A stretch of 64,000 nt of DNA from Methanohalobium evestigatum Z-7303 (GTDB taxonomy: Archaea; Halobacteriota; Methanosarcinia; Methanosarcinales; Methanosarcinaceae), in contig NC_014253.1 of the NCBI RefSeq assembly GCF_000196655.1, forward strand, positions 2,063,423-2,127,422, given 5' to 3'. Positions 33,522 to 42,816 of the stretch are shown piece after piece. Below the pieces are notes generated by a model that did not search any database, was not told where the DNA came from, and was given only the letters and a program-made list of their open reading frames with translations. The translations under genes and the position numbers were made by a program. Each line of letters begins with the position of its first letter. Position 1 is the stretch's first letter.

Positions 33522-34709
33522 TTATACAACAAACTTCTTTTCAAATTCAGTCAGATTCCTGCACCCTTTTTCAGTAACAACCACTATATCTTCAATACGC
33601 ACTCCTCCAATATCAGGATAATATAAACCCGGTTCTACCGTTATCACATTACCGGATTCAAGTTGGTTTTCATTATCTCCCAGGCTTGGAAGTTCATGCA
33701 CTTCCAGACCTACACCATGACCCGTTGAATGAAGGAAACCGGATTTTAATTTTGGATTATTACGGACAGTATCATATCCTTTTTCTTCAAAAACATCACA
33801 TACTGCATTATGGATTTCATTGCATAAAACCCCTGGTTTTACAAGTTCAAGTGCCTTGTTCTGGGCTTCAATTACTGCATCATACATATCTTTTAGCTGT
33901 CTGGAAGGAGTACCTTTAACCACTGTACGACTCATATCTGAAAAATATCGGTTGGTTTTACTCCGAGGGAATATATCAATAATAATCGGTTCGTTTACTT
34001 TTAAAGTGCCTTCACCCATCCAATGAGGGGTAGACGACTGTTTTCCACATGCTACAATTGTAGTTTCAGCTTCACAACCAAAATCAAGAAGCCTATGTTC
34101 GATGGCATTGCGTACGTATTCAGATGTAAGTTCAACACCTTCATTATAGAGTACACCATCAGATTCTGATGAATTTGAAATCAGATTTACTGCTGTATCC
34201 ATTGCTTCTTCACAGGCATTCTGGACTGTTTCAATATTTGTTATTTCTGATTCACTTTTTTTTGTCCTCATATCTTTGAAAGGGCTTTTTATGGGCATGA
34301 ACCAGAACCCCTGCTCTTTAAGGGTTTGTGCAATGAAAAATGGAAAGTTGTGCGGCACACCAATTTTTCTGATTCCTTCTTTACCAAGAAGCTCACCGAG
34401 TGTGTCACTGAAAGCAATAGATGGGTCAGATCTGGATTTTATTTTGGACCGATAATCATAATCCTGTGTTGTTCTTATATTTGTTATCCGTGATTCGTTC
34501 TCAGCTCGTTCACGCTCCATTTCTGATACCAGTAATATTTCATCCCCACTGTTTTTCTGCAAATATGTGAACTTATCAGATGCAAAAAAACCGGTTGTAT
34601 AATACATATCAGCATTATGAGGTTCGCCGATCATCATATAGGCATCGAGTCCTTTTTTTGAAAGTGTGTTCGAGATATCCATATTATTTTGTTCCTGTAT
34701 TTGCTTCAT
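33522..34709 (-). CDS. M24-family Xaa-Pro peptidase
   Basis: 395 residues with an N-terminal creatinase-like domain (about 1-165) and a C-terminal metallopeptidase domain. Ligands: IDIFPRSKTNRYFSDMSRT (two Asp near 240-250), HSTGHGVGLEVHELPSLG (His near 320), TVEPGLYYPDIGGVRIEDIVVV (Glu pair near 355-370). It cleaves an N-terminal residue before proline, probably in peptide turnover. The ORF begins at ATG 34709, but an ATG at 34682 (MDISNTL) fits homologous starts better. Cotranscribed with map. Confidence 0.88.
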   Translation of the reverse strand: MKQIQEQNNMDISNTLSKKGLDAYMMIGEPHNADMYYTTGFFASDKFTYLQKNSGDEILLVSEMERERAENESRITNIRTTQDYDYRSKIKSRSDPSIAFSDTLGELLGKEGIRKIGVPHNFPFFIAQTLKEQGFWFMPIKSPFKDMRTKKSESEITNIETVQNACEEAMDTAVNLISNSSESDGVLYNEGVELTSEYVRNAIEHRLLDFGCEAETTIVACGKQSSTPHWMGEGTLKVNEPIIIDIFPRSKTNRYFSDMSRTVVKGTPSRQLKDMYDAVIEAQNKALELVKPGVLCNEIHNAVCDVFEEKGYDTVRNNPKLKSGFLHSTGHGVGLEVHELPSLGDNENQLESGNVITVEPGLYYPDIGGVRIEDIVVVTEKGCRNLTEFEKKFVV

Positions 34710-34980
34710 GTAATCTGATTTATTGATACTAATACAAATTTGTTGTTAAAATTAGACCTTACAATATAAATTGCACATTTGTGCATTAAGCAAAAAGTAA
34801 TACATATTAATCCTTTTTACTTTAACAATTAAAAATATGGATCTATTCAATTTAAATCCTCTGATTCTCCCCATTAACAAAATGCAGGTGGTACCTACCC
34901 AAACAGCACATATAAAATTTTAAATAACTTAGATTTAATATTATTAATTTAACTATAGAGATATCCAAGAAGGAATTATT
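34710..34980. other. Gene-free AT-rich region
   Basis: No ORF, hairpin or tRNA stands out. The stretch before 34981 carries TTTAACTATAGAG and AAGAAGG, the SD of the following small gene. Confidence 0.5.
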
Positions 34981-35199
34981 ATTGGAACATCTGATTATAA
35001 AAGAGTATATCTCATAAATACATCTGAAATTGAGTCTATAGAAATACCTATCTGGTATTTGAGAGATAACAGATTATTACTTCCCGACAGGACACATTTA
35101 CTTCATGAAACGAGAGACTCATTTTTGCTACTTGATTCCTTTAATAACAGCATCTGGATACCGAAAGATGTTGTAGAGGTAATATCTGGATTTGAATAA
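34981..35199 (+). CDS. Small protein of 72 residues, apparent AUU start, paralogue 1
   Basis: The frame (GTSDYKRVYLINTSEIESIEIP...) is open from 34948 and has no ATG, GTG or TTG before the body of the protein. AGAAGG (34968-34973) is followed by ATT ATT ATT, the last at 34981, seven bases downstream. The protein has RLLLPDRTHLLHETRDSF and LLDSFNNSIWIPKDVVEV. The next gene has the same layout: SD, ATA ATA ATT, TTDY, and LDSYRQGVWIPKWVVE near its C-terminus. The match supports both being genuine genes with a non-standard start. Function unknown; the WIPKxVVE segment reads like a DNA- or ligand-binding beta-strand pair but is not a family I recognise. Confidence 0.55.
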   Translation: MGTSDYKRVYLINTSEIESIEIPIWYLRDNRLLLPDRTHLLHETRDSFLLLDSFNNSIWIPKDVVEVISGFE

Positions 35200-35285
35200 A
35201 AACCTTAATATATTAATTGTAGCTTAATTAAAAAGCATAGGATATATGTAATATACCCTTTATTTTATTAGGGGAGGGGATAATA

Positions 35286-35546
35286 ATTGCAAAAACTACA
35301 GATTACATTATGGTGTTGATTGAAAAGACACCTGAATATGAATTACGTTTTAGGATAAACAAAGATTATCTGGAACAAAACAACATTGAATTCAATCATA
35401 TATCCAAGGTCCTTAATGAAATCAATGATGAATATTTGATGCTGGACTCATATCGACAGGGTGTTTGGATACCAAAATGGGTAGTCGAATCTGAAAAAGT
35501 GATGATTAATAATGATTTAGATGCAGACGATGATACACTCAAATAA
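35286..35546 (+). CDS. Small protein of 86 residues, apparent AUU start, paralogue 2
   Basis: Tandem paralogue of the gene at 34981. GGGGAGGGG (35271-35279) lies six bases before ATT 35286, whereas the first ATG (35310) is about 30 bases from any SD. Starting at ATT adds residues aligned with paralogue 1 (AKTTDY versus GTSDYK). The C-terminal half has LNEINDEYLMLDSYRQGVWIPKWVVESEKVMI and an acidic tail. If AUU is the start, initiation should be weak and may be regulated, as for infC in bacteria. No neighbour explains a role. Confidence 0.6.
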   Translation: MAKTTDYIMVLIEKTPEYELRFRINKDYLEQNNIEFNHISKVLNEINDEYLMLDSYRQGVWIPKWVVESEKVMINNDLDADDDTLK

Positions 35547-35876
35547 TTAATCAATTATCTGATTTAACGATATCATATTAACGTGCTCTTTTTCCTGAAA
35601 ATTATAGCGGTATAGAGGTAGGTATAACCCACCTCCCACGGAGTTATCCAATTTGTTCAATCTATTGGACAACCATGACAATTCCATCTACTTATTTAAG
35701 TTTTAATATCTATACAAATAAGGTCAAAATTCCTTATCTTTATTAAAGCAAAAAAGTAATTATTAATTTCTCTGTATACCGTTTTTGTATTTAACCATTT
35801 AAAAATGCGATTATTTTCACACTGCTTGGCTCTTGTTTAAATATTAAGAAATCATATTGGGGTATTGGTGATAGAA
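35547..35876. other. Gene-free region with hairpins
   Basis: Contains an imperfect hairpin at 35615-35635 (GAGGTAGGT with ACCCACCTC) and TCCAAT...ATTGGA at 35648-35672. The segment around 35626-35638 includes a C-rich run (ACCCACCTCCCACG) resembling those at 20609 and 51581. TATA-like AT-rich DNA precedes the 28-codon ORF. No gene seen. Confidence 0.5.
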
Positions 35877-35963
35877 ATGGATGAGTATTTCGAGGAATTG
35901 TTCCAGAGAGCCAAGTACTATGAGCAGTTTGAAGACATCGACAGAAAACTGTATCTAAAATAA
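35877..35963 (+). CDS. 28-residue small protein
   Basis: ATG at 35877 with GGTGAT four bases upstream; 28 codons then TAA. The peptide is acidic at the front (MDEYFEELFQ), amphipathic in the middle (RAKYYEQFEDIDRK) and ends in LYLK. It looks helical. An 8-10 bp terminator hairpin with a T-run follows after two bases, so the ORF is a discrete transcription unit with ribosome signals at both ends. It matches nothing known to me. A leader peptide or small regulatory peptide are both open. The chance of a good SD, short ORF and terminator appearing in order is small but not nil. Confidence 0.5.
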   Translation: MDEYFEELFQRAKYYEQFEDIDRKLYLK

Positions 35964-35965
35964 TG

Positions 35966-36018
35966 AGGCTGGTGAATCATTCATCCCCTCTCTTTCCCTT
36001 TACCAGCCTTTTCTTTTT
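35966..36018 (+). terminator. Terminator after the 28-residue ORF
   Basis: AGGCTGGT (35966-35973) pairs with ACCAGCCT (36002-36009), extendable by two bases with a G-U pair, and is followed by TTTTCTTTTTT. The loop contains a 19-base string (35976-35994) shared with one mismatch with 51506-51524, and in reverse complement with the loop at 944-957. Confidence 0.65.
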
Positions 36019-36061
36019 TAGAAATATAAAAATCTACTAAGTCATTACGGTAGTATAGAAC

Positions 36062-36487
36062 AAGAAACTGGTGGTTCTGGATGGTTTTGCAGATGAGAAA
36101 TATATTAACAGGCAGATTTAATTACCTGTTCTCTTTTGATGATACAGGTACAGGGATTCCTTAAGAAAAACAGGACGAATTTGTATCATTTAAACAGGTG
36201 GATTCTGGTACCAATCGAAAGTCATGATGAACAGGGACGCTCTTTTCAGTCAGGACGAACAATCGAGATAATCAAGGTTTAATAGAAAATTCGAGAACCT
36301 GAAGACAGATGAAGCCATGATCGCGTTTCCGACCAAGGTCTTTACTGATGTTATGAAGATGCCTTATTATGGGAATGGAGAAGACTTCGGTCGGATAATC
36401 TACAGAGGTAAAATCAGGCATGTGAAAAGTGAGAGGGAATCGAAAGTCAAACCGCATGAATCCGATGTTGAAGCTGTTATTTTATAA
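36062..36487 (+). pseudogene. Remnants of an unrecognised gene in several frames
   Basis: Short coding-like pieces follow each other in different frames. KKLVVLDGFADEKYINRQI ends at 36120; an ATG at 36139 opens 47 codons (QVQGFLKKNRTN, RWILVPIESHDEQGR) to TAA 36282; and from about 36288 to 36487 ENLKTDEAMIAFPTKVFTD... ends in DVEAVIL. The segments have richer G/C codon use than neighbours. The likely explanation is a decayed, possibly transferred gene. The family was not recognised. It abuts the 3' end of the PAS kinase. Confidence 0.45.
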
Positions 36488-38737
36488 TTAACTGCTATAA
36501 AATTCGATGATAAATTTTGTACCATTGCTTGTATCCAGTTCAAAATTACCGTTAAGCTGGTCGACCAGACTGTTCACAAGCTGGAGTCCAAGCGATTCGG
36601 ACTCTTTTATATTTACATTCTCTGATATACCCCTGCCGTTATCGGCTATTATCAAGATATTATACCCTTCTTCATCCTGAGAGAGTTTTATAGTTACCTC
36701 ACCTGATTCATCTTCAGAAAACGCATATTTTAGCGAATTGGACACGATTTCATTGATAAGCATTCCAAAAGGTATAATTGTATCAAGTTCGAAATATATG
36801 TTCTGAACATCGATATTCAGACTGATATTTCCTCCATCGTATAAACCTTTAAGATGATTAACAAGGTCATTCACATAATCATTCAGGTCTATATTTTCCA
36901 GATGGTTTGTCCGATATAGTTTTTCATGGACAAGTGCCATCGAAACCACACGGTTTTGTGTATCCTTGAATGCTTCATACACCTCTTCATCATCAAATTT
37001 TTCTGACTGAAGGCTGAGCAAACTGGAAATCACCTGAAGGTTGTTTTTTACCCGGTGGTGAAGTTCCAGTTCCCTCATTCTTTCTGCATTTTTGATTTGT
37101 TCTGTTTTATCCTGAACACGTTTTTCAAGTTCTCTATTTATCTTTTCAAGTTGTTCGGAATATTTTTTTAACTTTTTTCTATTTTTGACTCTTTCTGTAA
37201 TATCATTGAGTATTTTGATAATCCCTATTATATTACCATTTGAATCCCTTACAGGGTCAGCACTCACATGAAATACTCTAAAATCAGGAGTACCCATAGT
37301 ACCTTCACTATGTTCTCCTGTTTTAATGCAGGCTTCAACAGGACAGTTCTCACATATAGTATTAACATTGGCTCCAATCCATAGTTTATAACAGCGCATT
37401 CCTATTATATCATTATAGTCCAGTCCTAGATGATCAAAAGCAGCTTTATTACACCATATTATGTTGTAATTAAGGTCCTGATAGGTGATCTGTTCAGAGG
37501 TGGAATTGAGGATGACTTCTTTTTCTTTTTCTGATTTGTACAATTTCTCATACATTTGCTTTCTTTCAGTGATATCCAGTGAACTGCCAACTATACCAAT
37601 AACATTTCCTTCAAAATCATAATAGGGTACTTTGGATGTAAGAGCCCATCTTTTTTCACCTTCGGGTGTAGTATAACTTTCTTCTAAATTATATACAGGC
37701 TCACCGGCTTCCATAACTGATGTATCATATGAACGGTATTTTTCTGCTTCTTTTTCTGGGAACAAATCAAAATCAGTTTTACCTTTTATATTTTCAACTG
37801 TAGAATCTACCACTTTACAAAAAGCATCGTTTACTGTGAGATAATTCAATTTGTTGTCTTTTAAATATACTAAAGCAGGTGTAGATGATAGCAGTGCTTT
37901 TTGTTCTTTTATCTTCCTCTGAATCAATCTCTCTGCATGTTTCCTCTCAGTTATATCACGGGCGACACTAAGGATGGCAGGTTTACCCTCATATTTAATA
38001 AAAGTTGAATTGATTTCTACAGGTAATTTTTTGCCGTTTCTTTTTATATGTACAGATTCAAATACTTTTTGTCTATTTTCAATTATTTTTTGAATTTGTT
38101 TTTTGGTATTAATTTCATTATACAAACAGTCTATATCCGCAGTATGCAGAGAAAGAAGTTCCTGTTTGGAATATCCAAGTCTGTTGGCAGTGGTTTTATT
38201 GATATCGAGGATATAACCATCTATATCTAAGATAAAAACAGCATCATTCAGGTTGTTATATAGGTAATAAAAATCATCTACTTTCTTCTGAAGTTCATCT
38301 TTTAATTTTTCATTTTTTGTAACATCCTGCATGGTAAAATGTATCTTCACAGGTTTAGTAGAATCAAACCGTGTAATCTTCCCATAAACTTTTATGTAAC
38401 GTATTTCCCCATTGTCCTGGCAAATAATCCTATGTTTTATAGAGTAGGGTTTATAGTTATCAATTGCATTTTGGAGGTCTGCTTTTACAGCTGGTAAATC
38501 ATCAGGATGGACAATATTTAAACTTTCATCCAAGGACATTTGTTCTTTTTTCACGCCCAGTATTTTCTTCCATCCTTCAGAGAGAGTAGCTACATCATGT
38601 TCTATGTCCCATTCAGCACTTCCAATACCCAGCATATCTTCTGCTTCAGAAAATGTACTGTGTAATTTTTTGTTTTCTTCACGCAACGCTTTAATTTCAG
38701 TTAAAAGTTCATTTTTGGATAAATCTTCATCTTCTAT
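36488..38737 (-). CDS. PAS-repeat sensor histidine kinase (HisKA_2/HATPase)
   Basis: Four PAS domains in tandem (roughly residues 35-140, 150-270, 275-395, 395-520), each closing with a DITERK-type PAC end. The fourth has CENCPVEAC, a Cys-rich loop as in haem- or redox-responsive methanogen kinases. A coiled coil (about 525-560) leads to the HisKA_2 phosphoacceptor (LELHHRVKNNLQVISSLLSLQS, second His) and HATPase N box NEIVSNSLKYAF and G box NGRGIS. No membrane segment, so it is a soluble cytoplasmic sensor. The first standard start is TTG 38686 without an SD. GGGGAGG at 38746-38752 lies eight bases before an in-frame ATA at 38737, which I use as start; it adds 17 residues. No response regulator is adjacent. 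Confidence 0.85.
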   Translation of the reverse strand: MEDEDLSKNELLTEIKALREENKKLHSTFSEAEDMLGIGSAEWDIEHDVATLSEGWKKILGVKKEQMSLDESLNIVHPDDLPAVKADLQNAIDNYKPYSIKHRIICQDNGEIRYIKVYGKITRFDSTKPVKIHFTMQDVTKNEKLKDELQKKVDDFYYLYNNLNDAVFILDIDGYILDINKTTANRLGYSKQELLSLHTADIDCLYNEINTKKQIQKIIENRQKVFESVHIKRNGKKLPVEINSTFIKYEGKPAILSVARDITERKHAERLIQRKIKEQKALLSSTPALVYLKDNKLNYLTVNDAFCKVVDSTVENIKGKTDFDLFPEKEAEKYRSYDTSVMEAGEPVYNLEESYTTPEGEKRWALTSKVPYYDFEGNVIGIVGSSLDITERKQMYEKLYKSEKEKEVILNSTSEQITYQDLNYNIIWCNKAAFDHLGLDYNDIIGMRCYKLWIGANVNTICENCPVEACIKTGEHSEGTMGTPDFRVFHVSADPVRDSNGNIIGIIKILNDITERVKNRKKLKKYSEQLEKINRELEKRVQDKTEQIKNAERMRELELHHRVKNNLQVISSLLSLQSEKFDDEEVYEAFKDTQNRVVSMALVHEKLYRTNHLENIDLNDYVNDLVNHLKGLYDGGNISLNIDVQNIYFELDTIIPFGMLINEIVSNSLKYAFSEDESGEVTIKLSQDEEGYNILIIADNGRGISENVNIKESESLGLQLVNSLVDQLNGNFELDTSNGTKFIIEFYSS

Positions 38738-39272
38738 CTGAAATTCCTCCCCTTTTAAAAGTAAAACTATAATGCTAAATTATACATTAATATTTGATAC
38801 ATTATAAATATTTACATTATCTCGTTTATATTATTAAATTAAAAAGTGCAACTGAAGGAGTTTTATAATCAGTGAGCCCCAATTTAGGAATGAAGGAAAT
38901 AGTTCTAATCTCAAGGTTTCTTGTTATCTCTGAAAAATGTACAGGTGGTTTTTAATTTTCCATAAGCATATAATTATCACAATCGAAAATCATCTAATTG
39001 TTCTCATCAGAATAGTCAGCATCTTGTATTAACTTTTTAGTTGTTTTACTTGCTTGCCCTAATCTATAAATCACCTATATATGTGTTCTAAAAATTTAAA
39101 TTCATATCAGGCAGTGTGAAAGCAATTTTTCCAAATTTGTAGGGTAAATTTTATAGAAGATGCATAAGAAATTGAATAATGTAGAATTTACGTTCTACGA
39201 AACTTTTATTTATCCGTCATTATATAATAATACAGGATTTAGTCAACCGTAAAAATCTCCCGGTATAAATCA
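38738..39272. other. Gene-free region between divergent kinase and dtdA
   Basis: 535 AT-rich bases. Only very short ORFs (under 25 codons) occur and none has an SD. TTATATAATAATAC at about 39220 may be the TATA box of dtdA. No strong hairpin or repeat is seen. Confidence 0.5.
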
Positions 39273-40718
39273 ATGATAAACACCACAAATCAAAAGATAG
39301 ATATGAAAAACGGATCTAAGATAACTATTATCTGTTCTTCAGTCGATCAGGCAAGTCAGAATATCAAAGACCATCTGCTTACATTAAATAACTGGCAGCA
39401 AATAAAACACCCTAAGGAATTGGAAAATTCTGGTGTCAGTTCCATCTATGAATCTGGTAATTTCAGGATAGTAGAACTGGACATGCATCATATTAAATCA
39501 GATGGTATAGATAAAAATCTGGATGAACATGGATTTCCATCATACCTCCTCATTTTTGCATCCAAACATAGGAGTAAAGATGGGTACAAATTGTTAACCG
39601 CCCATTTTACAGGTAACACGGGAACTGCTGATTATGGAGGAAACCCCAAACAACTGGCGGTAGCAGCACCTTATGCCATGCGGGCGATTCTTACAGAGAT
39701 AAAAAAACAATCTGAAAATTTGGATTATGATGTGTCAATGGAAGCCACGCATCATGGTCCTTCCGAATTAAAAACACCGTCTGTATATGTTGAAATCGGA
39801 AGTACACAAAGACAGTGGAAAGACTCTGAACCGGGAAGGATAATAGCTGATGCAATATTATCGGTTGATTTTGATAAGTGCAAACATTGTCCGGTTGCAC
39901 TGGGTTTTGGTGGAGGGCATTATGCCAAACGTCAATCGAAATTGCTGTTTGAAACTTACACCACATTTGGACATATCATTCCAGATTACCAACTGGAAAA
40001 TGTTGATATGGATATAGTCAGGCAGGCAATTAATAAATCAAGTCCTGATTTTGTTTATTTTGACAGGAAATCAATGTCTACAAAGGAACGAAACCGAATA
40101 ATGGATATTGTTAAACCACTGGAAATGGATGTTTTGCGGGAAAGTAATATCAGAGAGATGGATGGAATACCTTGGCAGTTTTTCAAACGCTTATATGATA
40201 AAACAATGAGTCTGTGCCCAGATTCAAACCTCAAATTAACTGACAGGTTTAAAAACAGATTAAAAACAATAAACACCAGTGATTTACCTGTTGAAGCTGC
40301 TATTATAGATGAGAATTTGTTAAAAGAGACCGAAAAAATTAGCAGGGACCAAATTATAAAATATTTGCAGAATCAGGAAATAGCATATGTAGAAAACGCC
40401 AATTCAACCCTTGCAAATGTTATTATTGGTGTTGACAGACAAGAAGTGAAAACAATTGCTAACAATCTGGTAAGACAATGTATAAACTTTATTGAGAAAA
40501 AACATGAAATCGAATATTCACCAGAAGGGAATATATTATATATTGTAAATAAAAGATTTAATCCAGAACTTGCCCGTAAAATGGGAGTTTCTGACGGTCC
40601 CTCGTTTGGTAAACTGGCAAATGGACAACCAGTTACTGTAAATGGAAAACAGATAGAACCAGAATCAGTACATGAGGTAAACAGAAAATCAATTAATTTA
40701 AACACAATGATTACTTAA
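39273..40718 (+). CDS. dtdA: D-aminoacyl-tRNA deacylase, archaeal DtdA type
   Basis: Hydrolyses D-amino acids wrongly attached to tRNA. 481 residues, longer than the 270-residue Pyrococcus enzyme because of a C-terminal extension (about residues 290-480) usual for Methanosarcinales. The DTD2 core is visible: IICSSVDQASQNI (near 18), LLIFASKHRSKDG (near 92), LTAHFTGN, MEATHHGPSELKTPSVYVEIGSTQRQW (near 155) and GFGGGHYAKRQ near 210. The HH pair and other His form the zinc site. The end of the extension includes KMGVSDGPSFGKLANGQPV. The gene is 48 bases upstream of ftsZ on the same strand. Confidence 0.88.
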   Translation: MINTTNQKIDMKNGSKITIICSSVDQASQNIKDHLLTLNNWQQIKHPKELENSGVSSIYESGNFRIVELDMHHIKSDGIDKNLDEHGFPSYLLIFASKHRSKDGYKLLTAHFTGNTGTADYGGNPKQLAVAAPYAMRAILTEIKKQSENLDYDVSMEATHHGPSELKTPSVYVEIGSTQRQWKDSEPGRIIADAILSVDFDKCKHCPVALGFGGGHYAKRQSKLLFETYTTFGHIIPDYQLENVDMDIVRQAINKSSPDFVYFDRKSMSTKERNRIMDIVKPLEMDVLRESNIREMDGIPWQFFKRLYDKTMSLCPDSNLKLTDRFKNRLKTINTSDLPVEAAIIDENLLKETEKISRDQIIKYLQNQEIAYVENANSTLANVIIGVDRQEVKTIANNLVRQCINFIEKKHEIEYSPEGNILYIVNKRFNPELARKMGVSDGPSFGKLANGQPVTVNGKQIEPESVHEVNRKSINLNTMIT

Positions 40719-40766
40719 ATATATAACATAATATAATTTATATTTCATTATATCGGAGGATACAAT

Positions 40767-41870
40767 ATGGATTCTATAGTAGAAGAAGCAATGGCACGTT
40801 CTGCACAGGAAGAACGAACTAATCCAAATAACCCAGAGGAAAACGACGTTAACGCTGAACTCGAGGAAATGTTAAATCAGTTACAGACAAATATCAAAGT
40901 TATAGGTTGCGGAGGAGGAGGTTCTAATAGTATTGCACGTATGCTGGATGAAGGAATACAGGGTGCAGAACTTCTTGCTTTGAATACTGATGCACAGCAT
41001 CTTTTAAATACAAATGCCGACAACAAAATCCTTATCGGTAAGAAGAAAACCAAAGGACTTGGTGCAGGAAGTCTTCCACAAATAGGAGAGGATGCGGCAC
41101 TTGAAAGTGTGGAAGAGCTTAACCAGACAGTCCAAGGCAGTGATATGGTGTTCATCACTGCAGGACTTGGTGGTGGTACAGGCACAGGGTCGGCACCAGT
41201 TGTAGCAGAGGCAGCCCGTGATGCAGGTGCACTGACAATCGCAGTCGTATCACTGCCGTTTGGAGTAGAAGGTGAAGTTAGACGTACCAATGCTGAAGCA
41301 GGTCTTGAAAGACTGCGTGATGTTGCCGATACCGTAATAGTGGTCCCTAATGATAAATTACTTGAAGTAGTTCCAAGACTACCGCTACAGGCAGCGTTCA
41401 AAGTATCGGACGAAGTTCTTATGAGAGCTGTCAAAGGAATAACCGAGCTTATCACAAAACCGGGACTTGTCAACCTTGACTTTGCCGATGTTAGAACCGT
41501 TATGCAAAACGGCGGTGTTGCAATGATTGGTCTCGGAGAATCCGATGATGAAAACAAGGGAGTTGAATCAGTACAGAAAGCACTCAGAAGTCCACTGCTT
41601 GATTTGGATATATCAGGTGCAACGTCAGCCCTTGTTAATGTAGTCGGTGGTCAGGATATGACTGTTTCTGAAGCTGAAAGTGTGGTACAGGAAGTATACA
41701 ACCGGATAGATCCAAGTGCCAGACTCATATGGGGTGCACAGGTTGACCCTGAACTTGAACAGACTGTGCGCACAATGATAGTTGTTACAGGAGTAAAATC
41801 TCCCCAGATATATGGACAGGGGAGTGCACAGAACGTGACCCGGAGATACGGTATTGATTTTGTGAAATAA
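40767..41870 (+). CDS. ftsZ: Cell division GTPase FtsZ
   Basis: Tubulin-like GTPase that builds the division ring. 367 residues. N-terminal tail of about 45 residues (Glu/Asn-rich), then [17 protein letters not shown], the tubulin signature [13 protein letters not shown] (near residue 132), T7 loop [13 protein letters not shown] (near 231) which activates GTP hydrolysis, and the C-terminal [22 protein letters not shown]. Short tail YGIDFVK. It is followed by secE and nusG, the conserved euryarchaeal order. SD CGGAGG; the promoter likely includes the TTAAATATATAAC at about 40714. Confidence 0.96.
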   Translation: MDSIVEEAMARSAQEERTNPNNPEENDVNAELEEMLNQLQTNIKVIGCGGGGSNSIARMLDEGIQGAELLALNTDAQHLLNTNADNKILIGKKKTKGLGAGSLPQIGEDAALESVEELNQTVQGSDMVFITAGLGGGTGTGSAPVVAEAARDAGALTIAVVSLPFGVEGEVRRTNAEAGLERLRDVADTVIVVPNDKLLEVVPRLPLQAAFKVSDEVLMRAVKGITELITKPGLVNLDFADVRTVMQNGGVAMIGLGESDDENKGVESVQKALRSPLLDLDISGATSALVNVVGGQDMTVSEAESVVQEVYNRIDPSARLIWGAQVDPELEQTVRTMIVVTGVKSPQIYGQGSAQNVTRRYGIDFVK

Positions 41871-42048
41871 GATATTGGTTATCCATACCAATACTTTTTT
41901 AATTGATCATTGTATATTTCACCGAATCGAAAACTATTTTTATGGTAGATATTATCTACCATCACCTACCATTATTAGCTTATTAATGCGTCATAGTTTT
42001 AAATATTTGTATACCCATCAATAACATTTGTAATTATAATTAACATAA

Positions 42049-42273
42049 GTGGTTGTGAATAATTTGGCAGACAACAAGTTTAATACGGACAAACTAAATA
42101 TTAACCCTCGCCAGAAATTAAGGTCGTATCTCAGGGTGATGAAGTTAACAAAAAAACCCTCCAGAGATGAATTTTTAATGATTGCAAAAGTTGCTGGTGC
42201 AGGTATACTGGCTGCTGGATTTGTCGGTTTTGTTATCTATATCCTGATGACAGAAATACCTCAATGGGTGTAA
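42049..42273 (+). CDS. secE: Preprotein translocase subunit SecE
   Basis: Single-span gamma subunit of the Sec61/SecYE channel. 74 residues from GTG, or 69 if TTG 42064 is used. LRSYLRVMKLTKKPSRDEFLMIAKVAGAGILAAGFVGFVIYILM has the amphipathic helix followed by the membrane span, as in all SecE/Sec61-gamma proteins. It sits between ftsZ and nusG as in many Euryarchaeota, which supports the call despite its small size. Start codon choice is uncertain; both have weak SD support. Confidence 0.88.
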   Translation: MVVNNLADNKFNTDKLNINPRQKLRSYLRVMKLTKKPSRDEFLMIAKVAGAGILAAGFVGFVIYILMTEIPQWV

Positions 42274-42277
42274 TTTT

Positions 42278-42751
42278 ATGAGTGAAGAAAGCGAAGACGA
42301 ATCAGCCATATTTGTCGTGAAAACAACTGCTAATCAGGAGCGTTCAGTTGCAAATATGGTTGCTCAAGTAACAAGAAAGGATAAACTTGATATCAGGGCT
42401 GTAATTGCTCCTGATGAACTCAAGGGTTACGTGCTGGTAGAAGCACTTGATTCTGCTACAGTAGAACAGGCAATACAGCGAGTACCTCATGCTAAAGCGC
42501 TTGTTAAAGGTCAATCCAGTATTGATGAAATCACTCATTTTCTGACTCCAAAACCAACAGTAACAGGAATTACAGAAGGCACAATAATAGAAATAACATC
42601 TGGACCATTCAAAGGCGAAAAAGCACGTGTAAAACGCGTGGATGAAGGTCATGAAGAAATAACTGTTGAACTATTTGATGCAGTTATACCAATACCTATA
42701 ACAATACGTGGTGACACGGTAAGGGTATTGAAGAAGGAAGAAAAAGTTTAA
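42278..42751 (+). CDS. nusG: Transcription elongation factor Spt5/NusG
   Basis: 157 residues. N-terminal NGN domain (IFVVKTTANQERSVANMVAQ..., residues 10-90) and C-terminal KOW domain (GTIIEITSGPFKGEKARVKRVDEGHEEITVEL, about 103-134). Binds RNA polymerase with Spt4 to increase processivity and couples with ribosomes. It starts four bases after secE. The spacing and order with secE and L11 match the archaeal secE-nusG-rpl11 block. Confidence 0.95.
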   Translation: MSEESEDESAIFVVKTTANQERSVANMVAQVTRKDKLDIRAVIAPDELKGYVLVEALDSATVEQAIQRVPHAKALVKGQSSIDEITHFLTPKPTVTGITEGTIIEITSGPFKGEKARVKRVDEGHEEITVELFDAVIPIPITIRGDTVRVLKKEEKV

Positions 42752-42816
42752 ATTTAATCAACTCTCATTCGAACTTCCAGTTTATCAGATAATCAAATTA
42801 AATATGGTGATATAAA

